Assembly (NCBI GenBank): GCA_017415505.1
Contig: JAFQGG010000011.1
Span: forward strand, 1-60,174
DNA: 60,174 nucleotides
DNA from: Clostridia bacterium
GTDB taxonomy: Bacteria > Bacillota > Clostridia > Christensenellales > Borkfalkiaceae
Direction of reading: 5' to 3'
This document shows, piece after piece, positions 8,603-17,075 of this stretch. A program made the translations under genes and the position numbers. Under the pieces are notes generated by a model. The model was not told where the DNA came from. It searched no databases and saw only the letters and a program-made list of their open reading frames with translations. The stretch's first letter is position 1. Each line of letters begins with the position of its first letter.

Positions 8603-9865
8603 TTACGCTTGATATTTCACTTCGCCGTCCACGATCGTGTATTTCACCACGCCGTCGAGCTTATACCCGCCGAAAGGACTGTTTTTGCCCTTGCTCGCGA
8701 ATTTCGCGGGGTCTACCACCCAGCTTTCGTCCAAAGCGACGATCGTAAGGTCGGCAACGCCGCCCACCTTAATTTCGCCCCCTTCCAAACCGAGGATTTT
8801 CGCGGGCGCACCCGACATTTTTTCCGCGATTTCGTTGAGCGTGAACAAGCCCGTTTTGTAAAGATAGGTGATTGCAAAACCGAGCGAAGTTTCAATCCCG
8901 CTAATCCCGAACGTCGCGCTGTTGTACTCGACGTTTTTATCGTTGAGGTGGTGCGGTGCGTGGTCGGTGACGATACAGTCGATCGTGCCGTCTTTCAAAC
9001 CCGCGAGAATCGCCTGCTTGTCCGCCTCTTCGCGAATGGGCGGGTTTACCTTAGTGTTCGTATCGAAACGGGTGACGAGTTCGTCCGTCGCCGCGTAGTA
9101 GTGCGGACAGGTTTCCGCCGTTACCTTTATCCCCGCCTTTTTCGCCTCGCGAATAAGGCGTACGCCACTATGCGTGGATACGTGGCAAATATGCACGGGC
9201 ACGCCCAAGCTTTCGGCAAGCGCGATATCCCTTGCGATCATGATATCTTCCGCCGCGCGGGGAATCCCTTTTAAGCCCGCGATCGTGGAGCTTAACCCCT
9301 CGTTCACCACACCGCCGTCCACGAGGTCTTTGTCCTCGCAATGGCAAAGGCATTTAATATCGAAACCGCTCGCGTATTCCATCGCCAAACGCATGATACG
9401 GGAATTTTTCACGCTCACGCCGTCGTCGGAGATCGCCACCGCACCCGCTTTCTTCATTTCGCCGATTTCGGCGAGCTGTTCGCCTTTCAAGCCTTTCGTG
9501 ATCGCGCCGATCGGGTGCACCTTGCAAAGCCCCGCTTCCTGCGCTTTGTATTTAATATAGCTTACGACCACTTTATTATCCGCTACGGGATTGGTGTTGG
9601 GCATACAGCAAACTTGCGTGAAACCGCCCTTTACCGCCGCCTTGCAACCGCTCTCGATCGTTTCTTTGTGTTCAAAGCCCGGTTCGCGCAAATGTACGTG
9701 CATATCGATAAGCCCGGGAAAAATATGCTTTCCCGTCGCGTCGATTTCCTCGCTACCGTTCGCGGGAATATTCTCCGCGATCGATACGATTTTTCCGTCC
9801 TCGATCCACAAGTCTTTCTTTTCTACCGTGCCGTTCCAAACTACGTTGCCGTTTCTAATAATCAT
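8603..9865 (-). CDS. pyrC: Dihydroorotase
   Basis: A 420-residue class I dihydroorotase. Zinc ligands lie in GLIDMHVHLREPG, and later family motifs GMPNTNPVADN-like, CHVSTHSG and DHAPHH are present. It closes N-carbamoyl-aspartate to dihydroorotate. The start overlaps the pyrB stop in an ATGA arrangement, so the two are translationally coupled. Confidence 0.96.
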   Translation of the reverse strand: MIIRNGNVVWNGTVEKKDLWIEDGKIVSIAENIPANGSEEIDATGKHIFPGLIDMHVHLREPGFEHKETIESGCKAAVKGGFTQVCCMPNTNPVADNKVVVSYIKYKAQEAGLCKVHPIGAITKGLKGEQLAEIGEMKKAGAVAISDDGVSVKNSRIMRLAMEYASGFDIKCLCHCEDKDLVDGGVVNEGLSSTIAGLKGIPRAAEDIMIARDIALAESLGVPVHICHVSTHSGVRLIREAKKAGIKVTAETCPHYYAATDELVTRFDTNTKVNPPIREEADKQAILAGLKDGTIDCIVTDHAPHHLNDKNVEYNSATFGISGIETSLGFAITYLYKTGLFTLNEIAEKMSGAPAKILGLEGGEIKVGGVADLTIVALDESWVVDPAKFASKGKNSPFGGYKLDGVVKYTIVDGEVKYQA

Positions 9866-10803
9866 ACGTTTTTCTCCTTATTGTATTCCCTGTAATCGTT
9901 CAAAAGTTTCAACGCCGCCATACGCACCGCGATCCCCGAAAAGACCTGCGCTTCGATTCGGCTTTGGTCGTGATCGATCACCTTGCCCGTAAGCTCGACG
10001 CCACGGTTGACGGGTCCGGGGTGCATGATGATCGCGTTTTTCTTCGCAAGCTTTAACGCCGCGCAATCCACGCCGTAGAAATCGGCGTACTCGGCGAGCG
10101 AGGGGAAATTCCCCGCCTGTTGCCGTTCGAGTTGGATTCGAAGCCCCATTACGACGTCCGCGCCCTCGATCGCTTCCTCGCGCGTTTTACAAAGTTTCGC
10201 GCCCAAACGGTCGATTCCCTTTGGAATGAGCGTTTCGGGCGCGTGCATATACACTTCCGCGCCCATGGTCTTCAAACCGAACAGGTTGGATTTTGCCACG
10301 CGCGAATGTTTGATGTCGCCCAAAATCGCCACTTTCAACCCTTCCAGCGAGCCGAAATGCTCCCGCATGGTGAGCATATCCAAAAGCGCTTGCGTGGGGT
10401 GTTCGTTCATGCCGTCGCCCGCGTTGAGCACGCTTGCGTGCACCGTTTTGCCGAGCAGGTACGGCGCACCGCCCATGGGGTGGCGCATGATTAAAAAGTC
10501 GTTGAGTTGCGCGTCGAGCGTTTTGCCCGTATCCACGAGCGTTTCTCCTTTCGCCACCGACGACGCGCCCGCCGCGATATTGATTACCGTCGCGCCGAGG
10601 TATTTCGCCGCAAGCTCGAAGCTCGTGCGCGTGCGCGTGCTGTTTTCGTAGAAGAGAATGGTCGCCGTCTTACCGTGAAGGTAAGAAAGGCGTTTCTCGC
10701 CCGCTTTGAGATGGGCTTTCATTTCCGACGCTACGTCGAGTATCTCGGTGATCTCCTCTTTCGTTACGTCGATAAGCCCCACAAGGTCTTTTCTTTTGAG
10801 CAT
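9862..10803 (-). CDS. pyrB: Aspartate carbamoyltransferase catalytic subunit
   Basis: A 313-residue enzyme and first gene of the pyr operon. Carbamoyl-phosphate binding STRTRTSFE, HPTQALLDMLT and GDIKHSRVAKSN are clear. No regulatory pyrI subunit and no carAB lie nearby, so carbamoyl phosphate must come from genes outside the window. GGAG precedes the ATG. Transcription starts about 100 nt upstream from the promoter at 10911-10939. Confidence 0.97.
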   Translation of the reverse strand: MLKRKDLVGLIDVTKEEITEILDVASEMKAHLKAGEKRLSYLHGKTATILFYENSTRTRTSFELAAKYLGATVINIAAGASSVAKGETLVDTGKTLDAQLNDFLIMRHPMGGAPYLLGKTVHASVLNAGDGMNEHPTQALLDMLTMREHFGSLEGLKVAILGDIKHSRVAKSNLFGLKTMGAEVYMHAPETLIPKGIDRLGAKLCKTREEAIEGADVVMGLRIQLERQQAGNFPSLAEYADFYGVDCAALKLAKKNAIIMHPGPVNRGVELTGKVIDHDQSRIEAQVFSGIAVRMAALKLLNDYREYNKEKNV

Positions 10804-10840
10804 ATTGTTCTCCGTAGTTGAATTTTCCGTTTGCTATCTT

Positions 10841-10915
10841 GATATTGCGTTATAGGAATAAAAAGAACTTGCCTCAATCTTTTCAGTTCTTTTCCGTTCG
10901 CCGTCATTATAGTAT
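10841..10915 (-). other. pyr leader segment related to the MITE-like element
   Basis: Read on the minus strand, the pyr leader from the -10 region onward matches the right end of the 280-bp element at 23.7 kb: a shared TATAATGACG-CGAACGGAAAAG stretch, then TTGAGGCA, then TTTTATTCC. In the leader the arms AAAAGAACT and AGTTCTTTT pair over 9 bp around the TTGAGGCA loop. The element copy has changed arms (GAGCC/GGTTC) that still pair. It may be an attenuator, a protein-binding hairpin or a decayed insertion. It is not a convincing PyrR site. Confidence 0.5.
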
Positions 10916-10939
10916 ACCACTTTTTTCCTTACTTGTAAA
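10911..10939 (-). promoter_or_regulatory. Promoter of the pyrBCFKDE operon
   Basis: On the minus strand TTTACA (10934-10939) and TATACT (10911-10916) with a 17-bp spacer. A TATAAT overlaps slightly further downstream. Confidence 0.7.
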
Positions 10940-10964
10940 GGAGATAAAAGCCCGTTTTGAAAAA

Positions 10965-11660
10965 TCAATAGATTTTTACCAACCGAAACCCCGCCTTATC
11001 GCAAGAGGTGAGGTAGTACCCGATCCCGTTTTTCTCCGTTTTCAAAGGGAAGTACGCCGCGCCGTGGATATGCCCGAAAACGGCTTTTTCCACGCCGTTT
11101 TCCTCGAATAGGCGGGTGAAGAGTGTATCCTCGTTTTTAAGCGTAAAGGGCGGGTAGTGTATGAGCGCGATTTTTTTGTCCCCTTCGCACGCAAGACGGT
11201 TCGCCGAGTCGAAGGCGAGGCGAAAACGCTCCGCTTCGCGGAGGTAAAGCTTTTGGTCCTGTTCGGTGAAATCGGGACTGCCCGGGCAACTCCAACCGCG
11301 CGAGCCGACGATAACGAACTCGCCGATTTTCACCGCGTCCGTTTGCAAAAAGTAAAAGGAATCGTTCGGCGCGGCGGCGCGGACTTTGCCGATACCGCTC
11401 CACCAATAATCGTGATTCCCGCGGATAAAGACCTTTTTGCCGGGCAAATCTTGCAGGGAACGCAAGTCTTCCAACGCGCCCTCCAATTTCATAGCCCAGC
11501 TAATATCCCCCGCGATCAATACGATATCCCCGTCTTTCACCGTCGCGAGCCAATCGGATTTTATTTTTTCGAAATGCCCTTCCCAATTCCCGCCGAACAC
11601 CGCCATAGGCTTGTCCGCGGTCGCGGAAAGGTGCAAATCCCCAATCGCATAAACGTTCAT
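10965..11660 (-). CDS. Calcineurin-like metallophosphoesterase
   Basis: A 231-residue protein with the full set of dinuclear-metal motifs: GDLHLS, GDISWAM, GNHDYWW and GHIHG. The substrate is unknown. There is no Shine-Dalgarno. The ATG lies 6 nt after a TATAAT that has TTGCTT 17 bp upstream, so a leaderless transcript from a sigA-type promoter is predicted. It lies upstream of the pyr operon on the same strand, but the pyr promoter sits between them. Confidence 0.92.
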   Translation of the reverse strand: MNVYAIGDLHLSATADKPMAVFGGNWEGHFEKIKSDWLATVKDGDIVLIAGDISWAMKLEGALEDLRSLQDLPGKKVFIRGNHDYWWSGIGKVRAAAPNDSFYFLQTDAVKIGEFVIVGSRGWSCPGSPDFTEQDQKLYLREAERFRLAFDSANRLACEGDKKIALIHYPPFTLKNEDTLFTRLFEENGVEKAVFGHIHGAAYFPLKTEKNGIGYYLTSCDKAGFRLVKIY

Positions 11661-11666
11661 AGTTTT

Positions 11667-11695
11667 ATTATACCATTTTTCAAAGAAAAAAGCAA
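11667..11695 (-). promoter_or_regulatory. Promoter giving a predicted leaderless phosphoesterase mRNA
   Basis: Minus-strand TTGCTT (11690-11695) and TATAAT (11667-11672), 17-bp spacer. The -10 ends 6 nt before the ATG at 11660. Confidence 0.6.
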
Positions 11696-11734
11696 GGATT
11701 TACGCGCCGTTATCCAAGCTTTTACAAAGTAAAA

Positions 11735-11766
11735 GCGCCGCTTTACGGGCTAGCGTAAAGCGGCGC
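11735..11766 (-). terminator. Terminator after the 220-aa putative spore protein gene
   Basis: A 13-bp perfect stem (11735-11747 with 11754-11766). On the minus strand it is followed by TTTTACTTT. Confidence 0.85.
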
Positions 11767-11771
11767 GAAGT

Positions 11772-12434
11772 TTAGCATTTTCCGTTCGGACACCCGCCTT
11801 TGGATTGCGGATACAAAGGCAATTCGAAGAAGCCCGCGCAAACCTCCTGCGAGTATTCCTGCATGGGCGGTATCGCACAGTAGCCGTACGCGGGAATGAG
11901 GATTTCCACGGGCATGGCAATTTTGAGAATTACGGTCACGCAAATGGAAACGGTAAAGCCCTGCGTATCGGGATTGTAGACGCCCTCGGGTGCAACCGCG
12001 CTTACGACGGCACGCACCGTGTACGGGATAATGGAGGGGGCAGGTACGAACATAAGCACGTCTTGGTTCAACGAAACGGTCGCCGTCGCACTCCCCTCTA
12101 CACCCGCCGCGTCGGTGAATAACACTTCGAGCGGAACGGAAACGGTGGCTTGCACGCGCGCACAATGACGGTCGGCTTGCCGTTCGATATTGAGGTTGGT
12201 TACGGTCGCTTCCGCGCTCGTCGAGCGCGCGCTCACGAAAGTCAAGGGATATGTAGGGTTCTCAATGGAAAGATCGGTAAGCGTAAGAGAATAGTTTTCC
12301 AACTGCGTTTGCTTGATACCCGCGTCGAAAATCTTTTCCGCTTGAATACACACCTTTTCCGTCAAACCGTTTAACGGATTCCCCGTGATCGGACCGGGGC
12401 ATTTATCCGATTGAAAATTGGAAAAAAAGGACAT
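11772..12434 (-). CDS. Conserved hypothetical protein, possible spore-surface protein
   Basis: A 220-residue protein of predicted beta-rich character with no signal peptide. It starts MSFFSNFQSDKCPGPITGN and ends with a Cys/Gly tail GGCPNGKC. The middle contains alternating Thr/Val-rich strands. I do not recognise a named domain with certainty; it is loosely like the SPOCS/DUF3794-type proteins of Clostridia. A perfect sigK-type -10 element (CATANNNTA) upstream and the Cys-rich ends would fit late mother-cell expression and the spore coat, but this is inference. A strong AGGAGG precedes the ATG. Confidence 0.6.
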   Translation of the reverse strand: MSFFSNFQSDKCPGPITGNPLNGLTEKVCIQAEKIFDAGIKQTQLENYSLTLTDLSIENPTYPLTFVSARSTSAEATVTNLNIERQADRHCARVQATVSVPLEVLFTDAAGVEGSATATVSLNQDVLMFVPAPSIIPYTVRAVVSAVAPEGVYNPDTQGFTVSICVTVILKIAMPVEILIPAYGYCAIPPMQEYSQEVCAGFFELPLYPQSKGGCPNGKC

Positions 12435-12499
12435 GGTATACCTCCTGTTGCAAAGATTCCGAGCGTTTCCCGCTCGGCTTTTCGCGTTTTCGCTTATTA

Positions 12500-12527
12500 T
12501 ATCGTATGCAACGCACGCGGGAAGTGT
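12500..12527 (-). promoter_or_regulatory. Candidate sigK-type promoter of the 220-aa gene
   Basis: Minus-strand CATACGATA (12500-12508) matches the sigK -10 consensus CATANNNTA fully. AC dinucleotides lie 15 and 17 bp upstream where the short sigK -35 is expected. A hairpin (arms CCGAGCG/CGCTCGG) follows in the 60-nt leader. Confidence 0.45.
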
Positions 12528-12540
12528 GCAAAGCTTTCAT

Positions 12541-13486
12541 TTACGGTGTTACTACACCGCCCTTTTGACGGCTTTTTTTGCTCTCACAAAAACTTAACCG
12601 TGGTTAAGTTTTTATTTTGTCTTAAAATGCCGACTCTACTATGAGTAGACTTGCCGTTTTCGGGCGTTTTTACGGCTTCTCAAAACTTAACCATGGTTAA
12701 GTTTTGAGATTTGGTGTAAAATTAGCCTGTTCGTCGTCCTCTGACGAGGATAACGCTTCGCGTGAGCGCAATCTTCGATTGCTTAGCTTGGGGCTTTTCT
12801 TCCGTTCTTCGAACGGGACTGCCGTCGGCGTAGGGGTTTCACCCCTACACCCCACAAGGAACTTCGTCCCTTGACCCTTATTTCCAAAACTTAACCATGG
12901 GCAGGCTAAGCCTGCACCTAGTTTTGTCTATCATTCTTGGTCGGGCTACTACACCGCCGTTTCGACAGCTTTTTTGCTCTTACCGACCCCTTTTCTAAAA
13001 ACTTAACCATGGTTAAGTTTTGGTTCGTTGCGGGTTTTCCGTTCAACTTTGTGCCGAGTGAAGGAAAACGGCGCAAGACGCGAGCAAGACAAGGAGAACG
13101 AGGACAATCCGACGGGAGCGTACTTGTCCGTACGTGACCGAGGGTTGCCACAGCGCAACACTATATTGCATAGCGGATTCTCCGCGTTCACCAACCAACT
13201 TGAATAAACCGAAGTAAAACGGTGCAAGACGCAAGCAAGACAAGGAGAACGAGGACAATCCGACGGGAGCGTACTTTTCCGTACGCGAGCAAGGATTCCC
13301 GCAGTTCGACGAAGTATTGCGCAGTGCCCCGTCTACCGACCAACTTGAATAAACCGAAGTAAAACGGAGCAAGACGCAAGCAGTTCAAGGCGCGCGAGGA
13401 TAACCCGAGGGAGCGTACTAACCCGTACGTGACCGAGGGTTGCCACAGCGCAACGAAGAAATGCGACGCGGATTCTCCGTTTTACA
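12541..13486. repeat. Hairpin-mosaic repeat array 2
   Basis: About 0.95 kb of non-coding repeats. The 24-bp palindrome occurs at 12589-12612 (one central change), 12682-12705 and 12998-13021, with a half-copy at 12886-12900 joined to a GCAGG-TAA-CCTGC hairpin module. Positions 13022-13486 hold about four tandem copies of a roughly 110-bp unit containing GTAC-rich and CGGATTCTCCG hairpins. The array's right-hand end supplies the stop codon of the LysM gene. Confidence 0.85.
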
Positions 13487-13769
13487 GGATTACAAGCATG
13501 CCGGGATATAACACCCCTCCCCCGTTTCGCTTTTCGTAGTTCTCCACGCTACCGCATAATAACGGTTTGGTGTCGGTCGCGCAGGCGCGGTAGGCGTTCC
13601 CGCGTTCGGGAGGAATGAACAGGATTTGCCCGGGTTGCACTTCTTCCGTTAAGCCGTTCTCGCGTGCGAGTAAATACGCCGATACGCTAAACGCCTCGGC
13701 GATTTGTCGGAGCGTTTGCCCTTCTTTGACTTTATAATATTTTTTAATCAACGGTTTTAACTTGGTCAC
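13482..13769 (-). CDS. LysM domain-containing protein
   Basis: With the GTG start at 13769 the protein has 95 residues: a basic N-terminus (TKLKPLIKKYYKVK) and a LysM domain from about residue 12 (YKVKEGQTLRQIAEAFSVSAY...LARENGL...VQPGQILFIP). LysM binds peptidoglycan. There is no signal peptide. No ATG exists between the upstream frame and the domain, and GTG gives the family-like start TKLKP. The stop TAA lies inside repeat array 2. It diverges from spoVB across a region with sigE-like elements on both strands, suggesting a mother-cell spore protein. Confidence 0.65.
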   Translation of the reverse strand: MTKLKPLIKKYYKVKEGQTLRQIAEAFSVSAYLLARENGLTEEVQPGQILFIPPERGNAYRACATDTKPLLCGSVENYEKRNGGGVLYPGMLVIL

Positions 13770-13806
13770 GACATAGCGTATGCGCTTTGCCCCAAAAATA
13801 TGCCTG

Positions 13807-13835
13807 TCATATTGAGCGCGCAAGGCTCGTACAAT
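13807..13835. promoter_or_regulatory. SigE-type promoter of spoVB, possibly bidirectional
   Basis: Plus strand: TCATATT (13807-13813) matches sigE -35 KMATATW perfectly, the spacer is 14 bp, and CGTACAAT (13828-13835) matches CATACAMT at 7 of 8. The spoVB ATG follows 7 nt later. On the minus strand the imperfectly symmetric sequence offers GTATATT, 14 bp, then CGCTCAAT, a weaker sigE match directed at the LysM gene. Confidence 0.7.
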
Positions 13836-13842
13836 ATACCGT

Positions 13843-15363
13843 ATGAATAGAAAAACCGCTCCCAAAAAATCAACGCCCTTTGCCACCGCTTCGCTCGTTA
13901 CGGGTTTGTCCGTCGCCGAGCGGGGCTTGGGCTTTTTGTACCGAATCGTACTCTCCCGTTTGCTCGGCGCGGAGGGCGTAGGTTTATACCAAGTCGCCCT
14001 GTCCGTCTTTTCCGTTTTTTTGACAATCGGCACGGGCGGAATCCCTATCACCGTTTCTCGGCTCATATCCAAAAGTAAAGCGGAAAACGACCTAAAAGGC
14101 GAAGCCCGCGCCGTCGGCGCGGGCGCGTTGCTTTGCGTACTTCTTACGCTTCCCGCCGTTCTCTTGTTCGTCCTCTTTCCAAAAAGCGTTGCCTTTCTCT
14201 TCTCCGACGCCCGTTGCGTGCCCGTGTTCCGAATCCTCATGCTCGGACTTATTCTCTCCGCGCTCTACGCGGTCGTTCGGGGCAGTTTTTGGGGCAACAA
14301 AAAATTCCTGCTCCCTTCCCTACTCGAACTCGCGGAAGAATCGGTCATGGTAATCGCGGGCGTTTTGCTCCTGCAAAACGTTACCACCGTCCACGACGGC
14401 GCGAACCGCGCGGCTTGGGCGGTGGTCATATCCTACCTGTTCTCTTTCACCGCCTCCACCCTTTGTTTCTTCTTCCAAGGCGGTAAGTTATCCGCCCCCA
14501 AAACTGCGTTCAAACCGCTGTTCAACGCAACCCTGCCTATCACTTCCGTCCGCGCGAGCGGTTCTCTCGTCAACTCCGCCGTCGCCGTGCTTCTCCCCGC
14601 TATGCTCATCCGTGCAGGCGCGAGCGAATCGGACGCGCTTCGTCTGTTCGGGATTCTTTCGGGCATGGCGATTCCCGTCCTGTTCATTCCCTCGACCGTC
14701 GTCGGATCGCTTGCCCTCGTGCTCGTACCCGAGCTTTCGGAGGATTTCTATCGCCACAACGAAAAGCGACTGCACAAAAATATCTTACGCGGGCTTACCG
14801 TGGCGTTTCTCGTCGCCTGTTTTCTTATTCCGTTTTTCTACGCGCTCGGCGACGAATTGGGACTTCTCGCGTTCGCCGAACCGCTCGCAGGAGAATTTAT
14901 CCGCAACGGTTGCGTACTCCTTTTGCCCATGAGTCTTACCATGATCTCCACCGCTATGCTAAACTCCATGGGCTTTGAAAAACAAACTTTCGTCTTTTAT
15001 TTCGTCGGTGCGGCGGCTATGCTGTTGTGCGTGCTTTTACTCCCGCCACTTTGCGGTGCGTACGCGTATCTTATCGGCTTGGGCGCGAGCTTTCTTGCCA
15101 CCGCCGTTTGCAATCTCGTACTTCTCGGCAAAAAATGCAAGGGGATTTTCCGTCCGTTCCTATCCAAGAAACTGCACCCCGCGCTTCGCGCGCTTTGCAC
15201 CGTGCCCGTTCTTTCCCTACTCGGCGCGATCGTCACCGTCCTCTTTTCCCGCGCGTTCGGGCAATTCCTCGCTCTGCTCCTTTCCGCGCTAACCCTGCTT
15301 TTAGCCGTCTTTTTGCTTTGGTTCGTACTCGGCGTTTTCCCCCGCAAAAAACGGCAATCGTAA
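13843..15363 (+). CDS. spoVB: Stage V sporulation protein B / MATE-like oligosaccharide flippase
   Basis: A 506-residue polytopic protein with about 14 transmembrane helices. The family motif LGFLYRIVLSRLLGAEGVGLYQ lies near residues 28-50, and the GGIPITVSRLIS segment follows. SpoVB-type proteins are lipid-linked precursor flippases of the MurJ/Wzx superfamily, and SpoVB is needed for spore cortex synthesis. The sigE promoter match agrees with the known sigE control of spoVB in Bacillus. The ATG has no Shine-Dalgarno and lies at the predicted transcription start. Confidence 0.88.
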   Translation: MNRKTAPKKSTPFATASLVTGLSVAERGLGFLYRIVLSRLLGAEGVGLYQVALSVFSVFLTIGTGGIPITVSRLISKSKAENDLKGEARAVGAGALLCVLLTLPAVLLFVLFPKSVAFLFSDARCVPVFRILMLGLILSALYAVVRGSFWGNKKFLLPSLLELAEESVMVIAGVLLLQNVTTVHDGANRAAWAVVISYLFSFTASTLCFFFQGGKLSAPKTAFKPLFNATLPITSVRASGSLVNSAVAVLLPAMLIRAGASESDALRLFGILSGMAIPVLFIPSTVVGSLALVLVPELSEDFYRHNEKRLHKNILRGLTVAFLVACFLIPFFYALGDELGLLAFAEPLAGEFIRNGCVLLLPMSLTMISTAMLNSMGFEKQTFVFYFVGAAAMLLCVLLLPPLCGAYAYLIGLGASFLATAVCNLVLLGKKCKGIFRPFLSKKLHPALRALCTVPVLSLLGAIVTVLFSRAFGQFLALLLSALTLLLAVFLLWFVLGVFPRKKRQS

Positions 15364-15401
15364 CTTTTTTCGTTTTTTCCCTACTTTTTCCCTCGTTACT
15401 C

Positions 15402-15430
15402 TTGACAATAGCGAAGATTTGGAGTACAAT
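15402..15430 (+). promoter_or_regulatory. SigA-type promoter of pgi
   Basis: TTGACA (15402-15407), 17 bp, TACAAT (15425-15430). Confidence 0.75.
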
Positions 15431-15464
15431 ATATACGAAGAGTTTTTTATAAAAGGAGTACAAA

Positions 15465-16898
15465 ATGGCTTACAAAACAAGAGAATGGCGTAAATCCATG
15501 CGCGTAACGCTGGATTACAACAATATGACGGACAAATTCCTCGGCGACAAAGGCTTCACCGCAAGAGCGCTTTCCGCTTATTCTGCGCGCGCAACGCAAG
15601 CGTGGCACTACGTAAACGACAACAGAGGCAAAGACGAGTTGTTCATGGGTTGGACGGAACTTCCCTACAACCAAAAGGAAATCGTCGCCGACATTTTGCA
15701 AACGGCGAAAACGGTGCGCTCGAAATTCCAATATTTCGTCGTACTCGGTATCGGCGGTAGCGCGCTCGGCCCTATCATGGCGTTCAACGCGCTTTGCCAC
15801 TTGCATTACAACGATTTGCCCCGTAGCAAGAGAAAAGGACCTAAATTCTACGTGGAAGACAACGTAGACCCCGTTAGAATGCAAGCGCTTCTCGACGTAA
15901 TCGACCCGAAAAAGACGTGCTTCAACGTCATTTCCAAATCGGGCGCGACGAGCGAAACGATGGCGCAATATCTCGTAATTCTTGACCTGCTCACGAAAGC
16001 GGGCGTGGACGTGAAAGAAAACGTGATCTTCACCACCGACGCGAAAAAGGGCAACCTCAAAAAGATTTCCGACGAAGTGGGCGGAATTAAGAGTTATATC
16101 CTTCCCGACGGCGTCGGCGGAAGATTCTCCCAGCTCTCTCCCGTAGGGCTTCTCCCCGCGGCGGTTTGCGGTATCGATATCAAAGGCTTACTTGCCGGCG
16201 CGGCGTATATGGACTATTTGTGCAAGAACTCGAATATGCGCAAAAACCCCGCGCTCATGAGCGCCGTTTTGCAAGTGGCGTCCATGGAAAACGGGAAAAA
16301 TATCGGCGTTATGATGCCCTACTCGGACAACTTGAAATATCTCGCCGATTGGTATTGCCAACTTTGGGCGGAATCGCTCGGCAAGAACGAAACGCTTGAC
16401 GGCGCGCCTTGCAATATCGGTCAAACGCCCGTAAAATCGCTCGGCGTAACCGACCAACACTCGCAAGTACAGCTCTACACCGAAGGTCCTTACGACAAGG
16501 TCGTTACCTTCCTCTCGCTCAAAAAGTACGGCTGTGAAATGCCCATTCCCCACGGTTGCGAAAATATCCCCGACGTAGCGTTCCTCGGCGGACACACCAT
16601 GGAAGAACTTATCCAAGCGGAAAACGCCGCGACGGCGTACGCGCTCACCAAGGCAGGCAGACTCAACTACACGCTTTGGATTCCCGAGCTCAACGCGTTC
16701 ACCTTGGGTCAGCTTTTGTTCCTCTTCGAATTGCAAACGGCGTACGCGGGCGCGATGTTCAACATCAACACCTTCAACCAACCGGGCGTAGAAGAAGGCA
16801 AAAAAGCAACTTTCGCACTCCTTGGCAAAGCGGGTTACGCGGAGAAGAAAAAGGAGCTTGACTCCCTTCCCGAAAAGTCGAATACCTGTATCGTATAA
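15465..16898 (+). CDS. pgi: Glucose-6-phosphate isomerase
   Basis: A 477-residue enzyme with the sugar isomerase (SIS) motifs VVLGIGGSALGP and NVISKSGATSETMAQY, and GGRFSQLSPVGLLP, typical of phosphoglucose isomerase. It interconverts glucose-6-phosphate and fructose-6-phosphate. AAGGAG lies before the ATG. The gene has its own promoter and terminator. Confidence 0.95.
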   Translation: MAYKTREWRKSMRVTLDYNNMTDKFLGDKGFTARALSAYSARATQAWHYVNDNRGKDELFMGWTELPYNQKEIVADILQTAKTVRSKFQYFVVLGIGGSALGPIMAFNALCHLHYNDLPRSKRKGPKFYVEDNVDPVRMQALLDVIDPKKTCFNVISKSGATSETMAQYLVILDLLTKAGVDVKENVIFTTDAKKGNLKKISDEVGGIKSYILPDGVGGRFSQLSPVGLLPAAVCGIDIKGLLAGAAYMDYLCKNSNMRKNPALMSAVLQVASMENGKNIGVMMPYSDNLKYLADWYCQLWAESLGKNETLDGAPCNIGQTPVKSLGVTDQHSQVQLYTEGPYDKVVTFLSLKKYGCEMPIPHGCENIPDVAFLGGHTMEELIQAENAATAYALTKAGRLNYTLWIPELNAFTLGQLLFLFELQTAYAGAMFNINTFNQPGVEEGKKATFALLGKAGYAEKKKELDSLPEKSNTCIV

Positions 16899-16913
16899 CC
16901 TTTCAACGCATAC

Positions 16914-16949
16914 CTGCCCGTCGCAAATTTGCGACGGGCAGAATTTTTT
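16914..16949 (+). terminator. Terminator of pgi
   Basis: Long stem CTGCCCGTCGCAAA/TTTGCGACGGGCAG followed by a T run. The left arm overlaps one copy of the recurring AACGCATACCTGCCC motif. Confidence 0.85.
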
Positions 16950-17075
16950 TTGCTTTCGCGTTTATTTCTTCGCCGTTCCGTCCATAATAAGTCTACAAAA
17001 ATTCGTAACGGAAAAACGGCTTCCCTACATATAATAAAACAAGGGAGTGTTCGTTTTTCAAAAGAGGTAGATAGT

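Noticed and set aside
10804-10910. PyrR-binding attenuator
   Set aside because: The loop GATTGAGGCA shares only GAGGC with the PyrR-binding consensus, and the classical antiterminator/terminator pair was not seen.
12541-13486. CRISPR array
   Set aside because: The repeats are perfect palindromes or hairpin modules with related, not unique, spacers, and there are no cas genes.
13769-13811. A 14-codon leader peptide ending in a GTGA overlap with the LysM gene
   Set aside because: Its ATG directly touches the candidate -10 element, so it could not be transcribed from that promoter; the overlap is probably chance.
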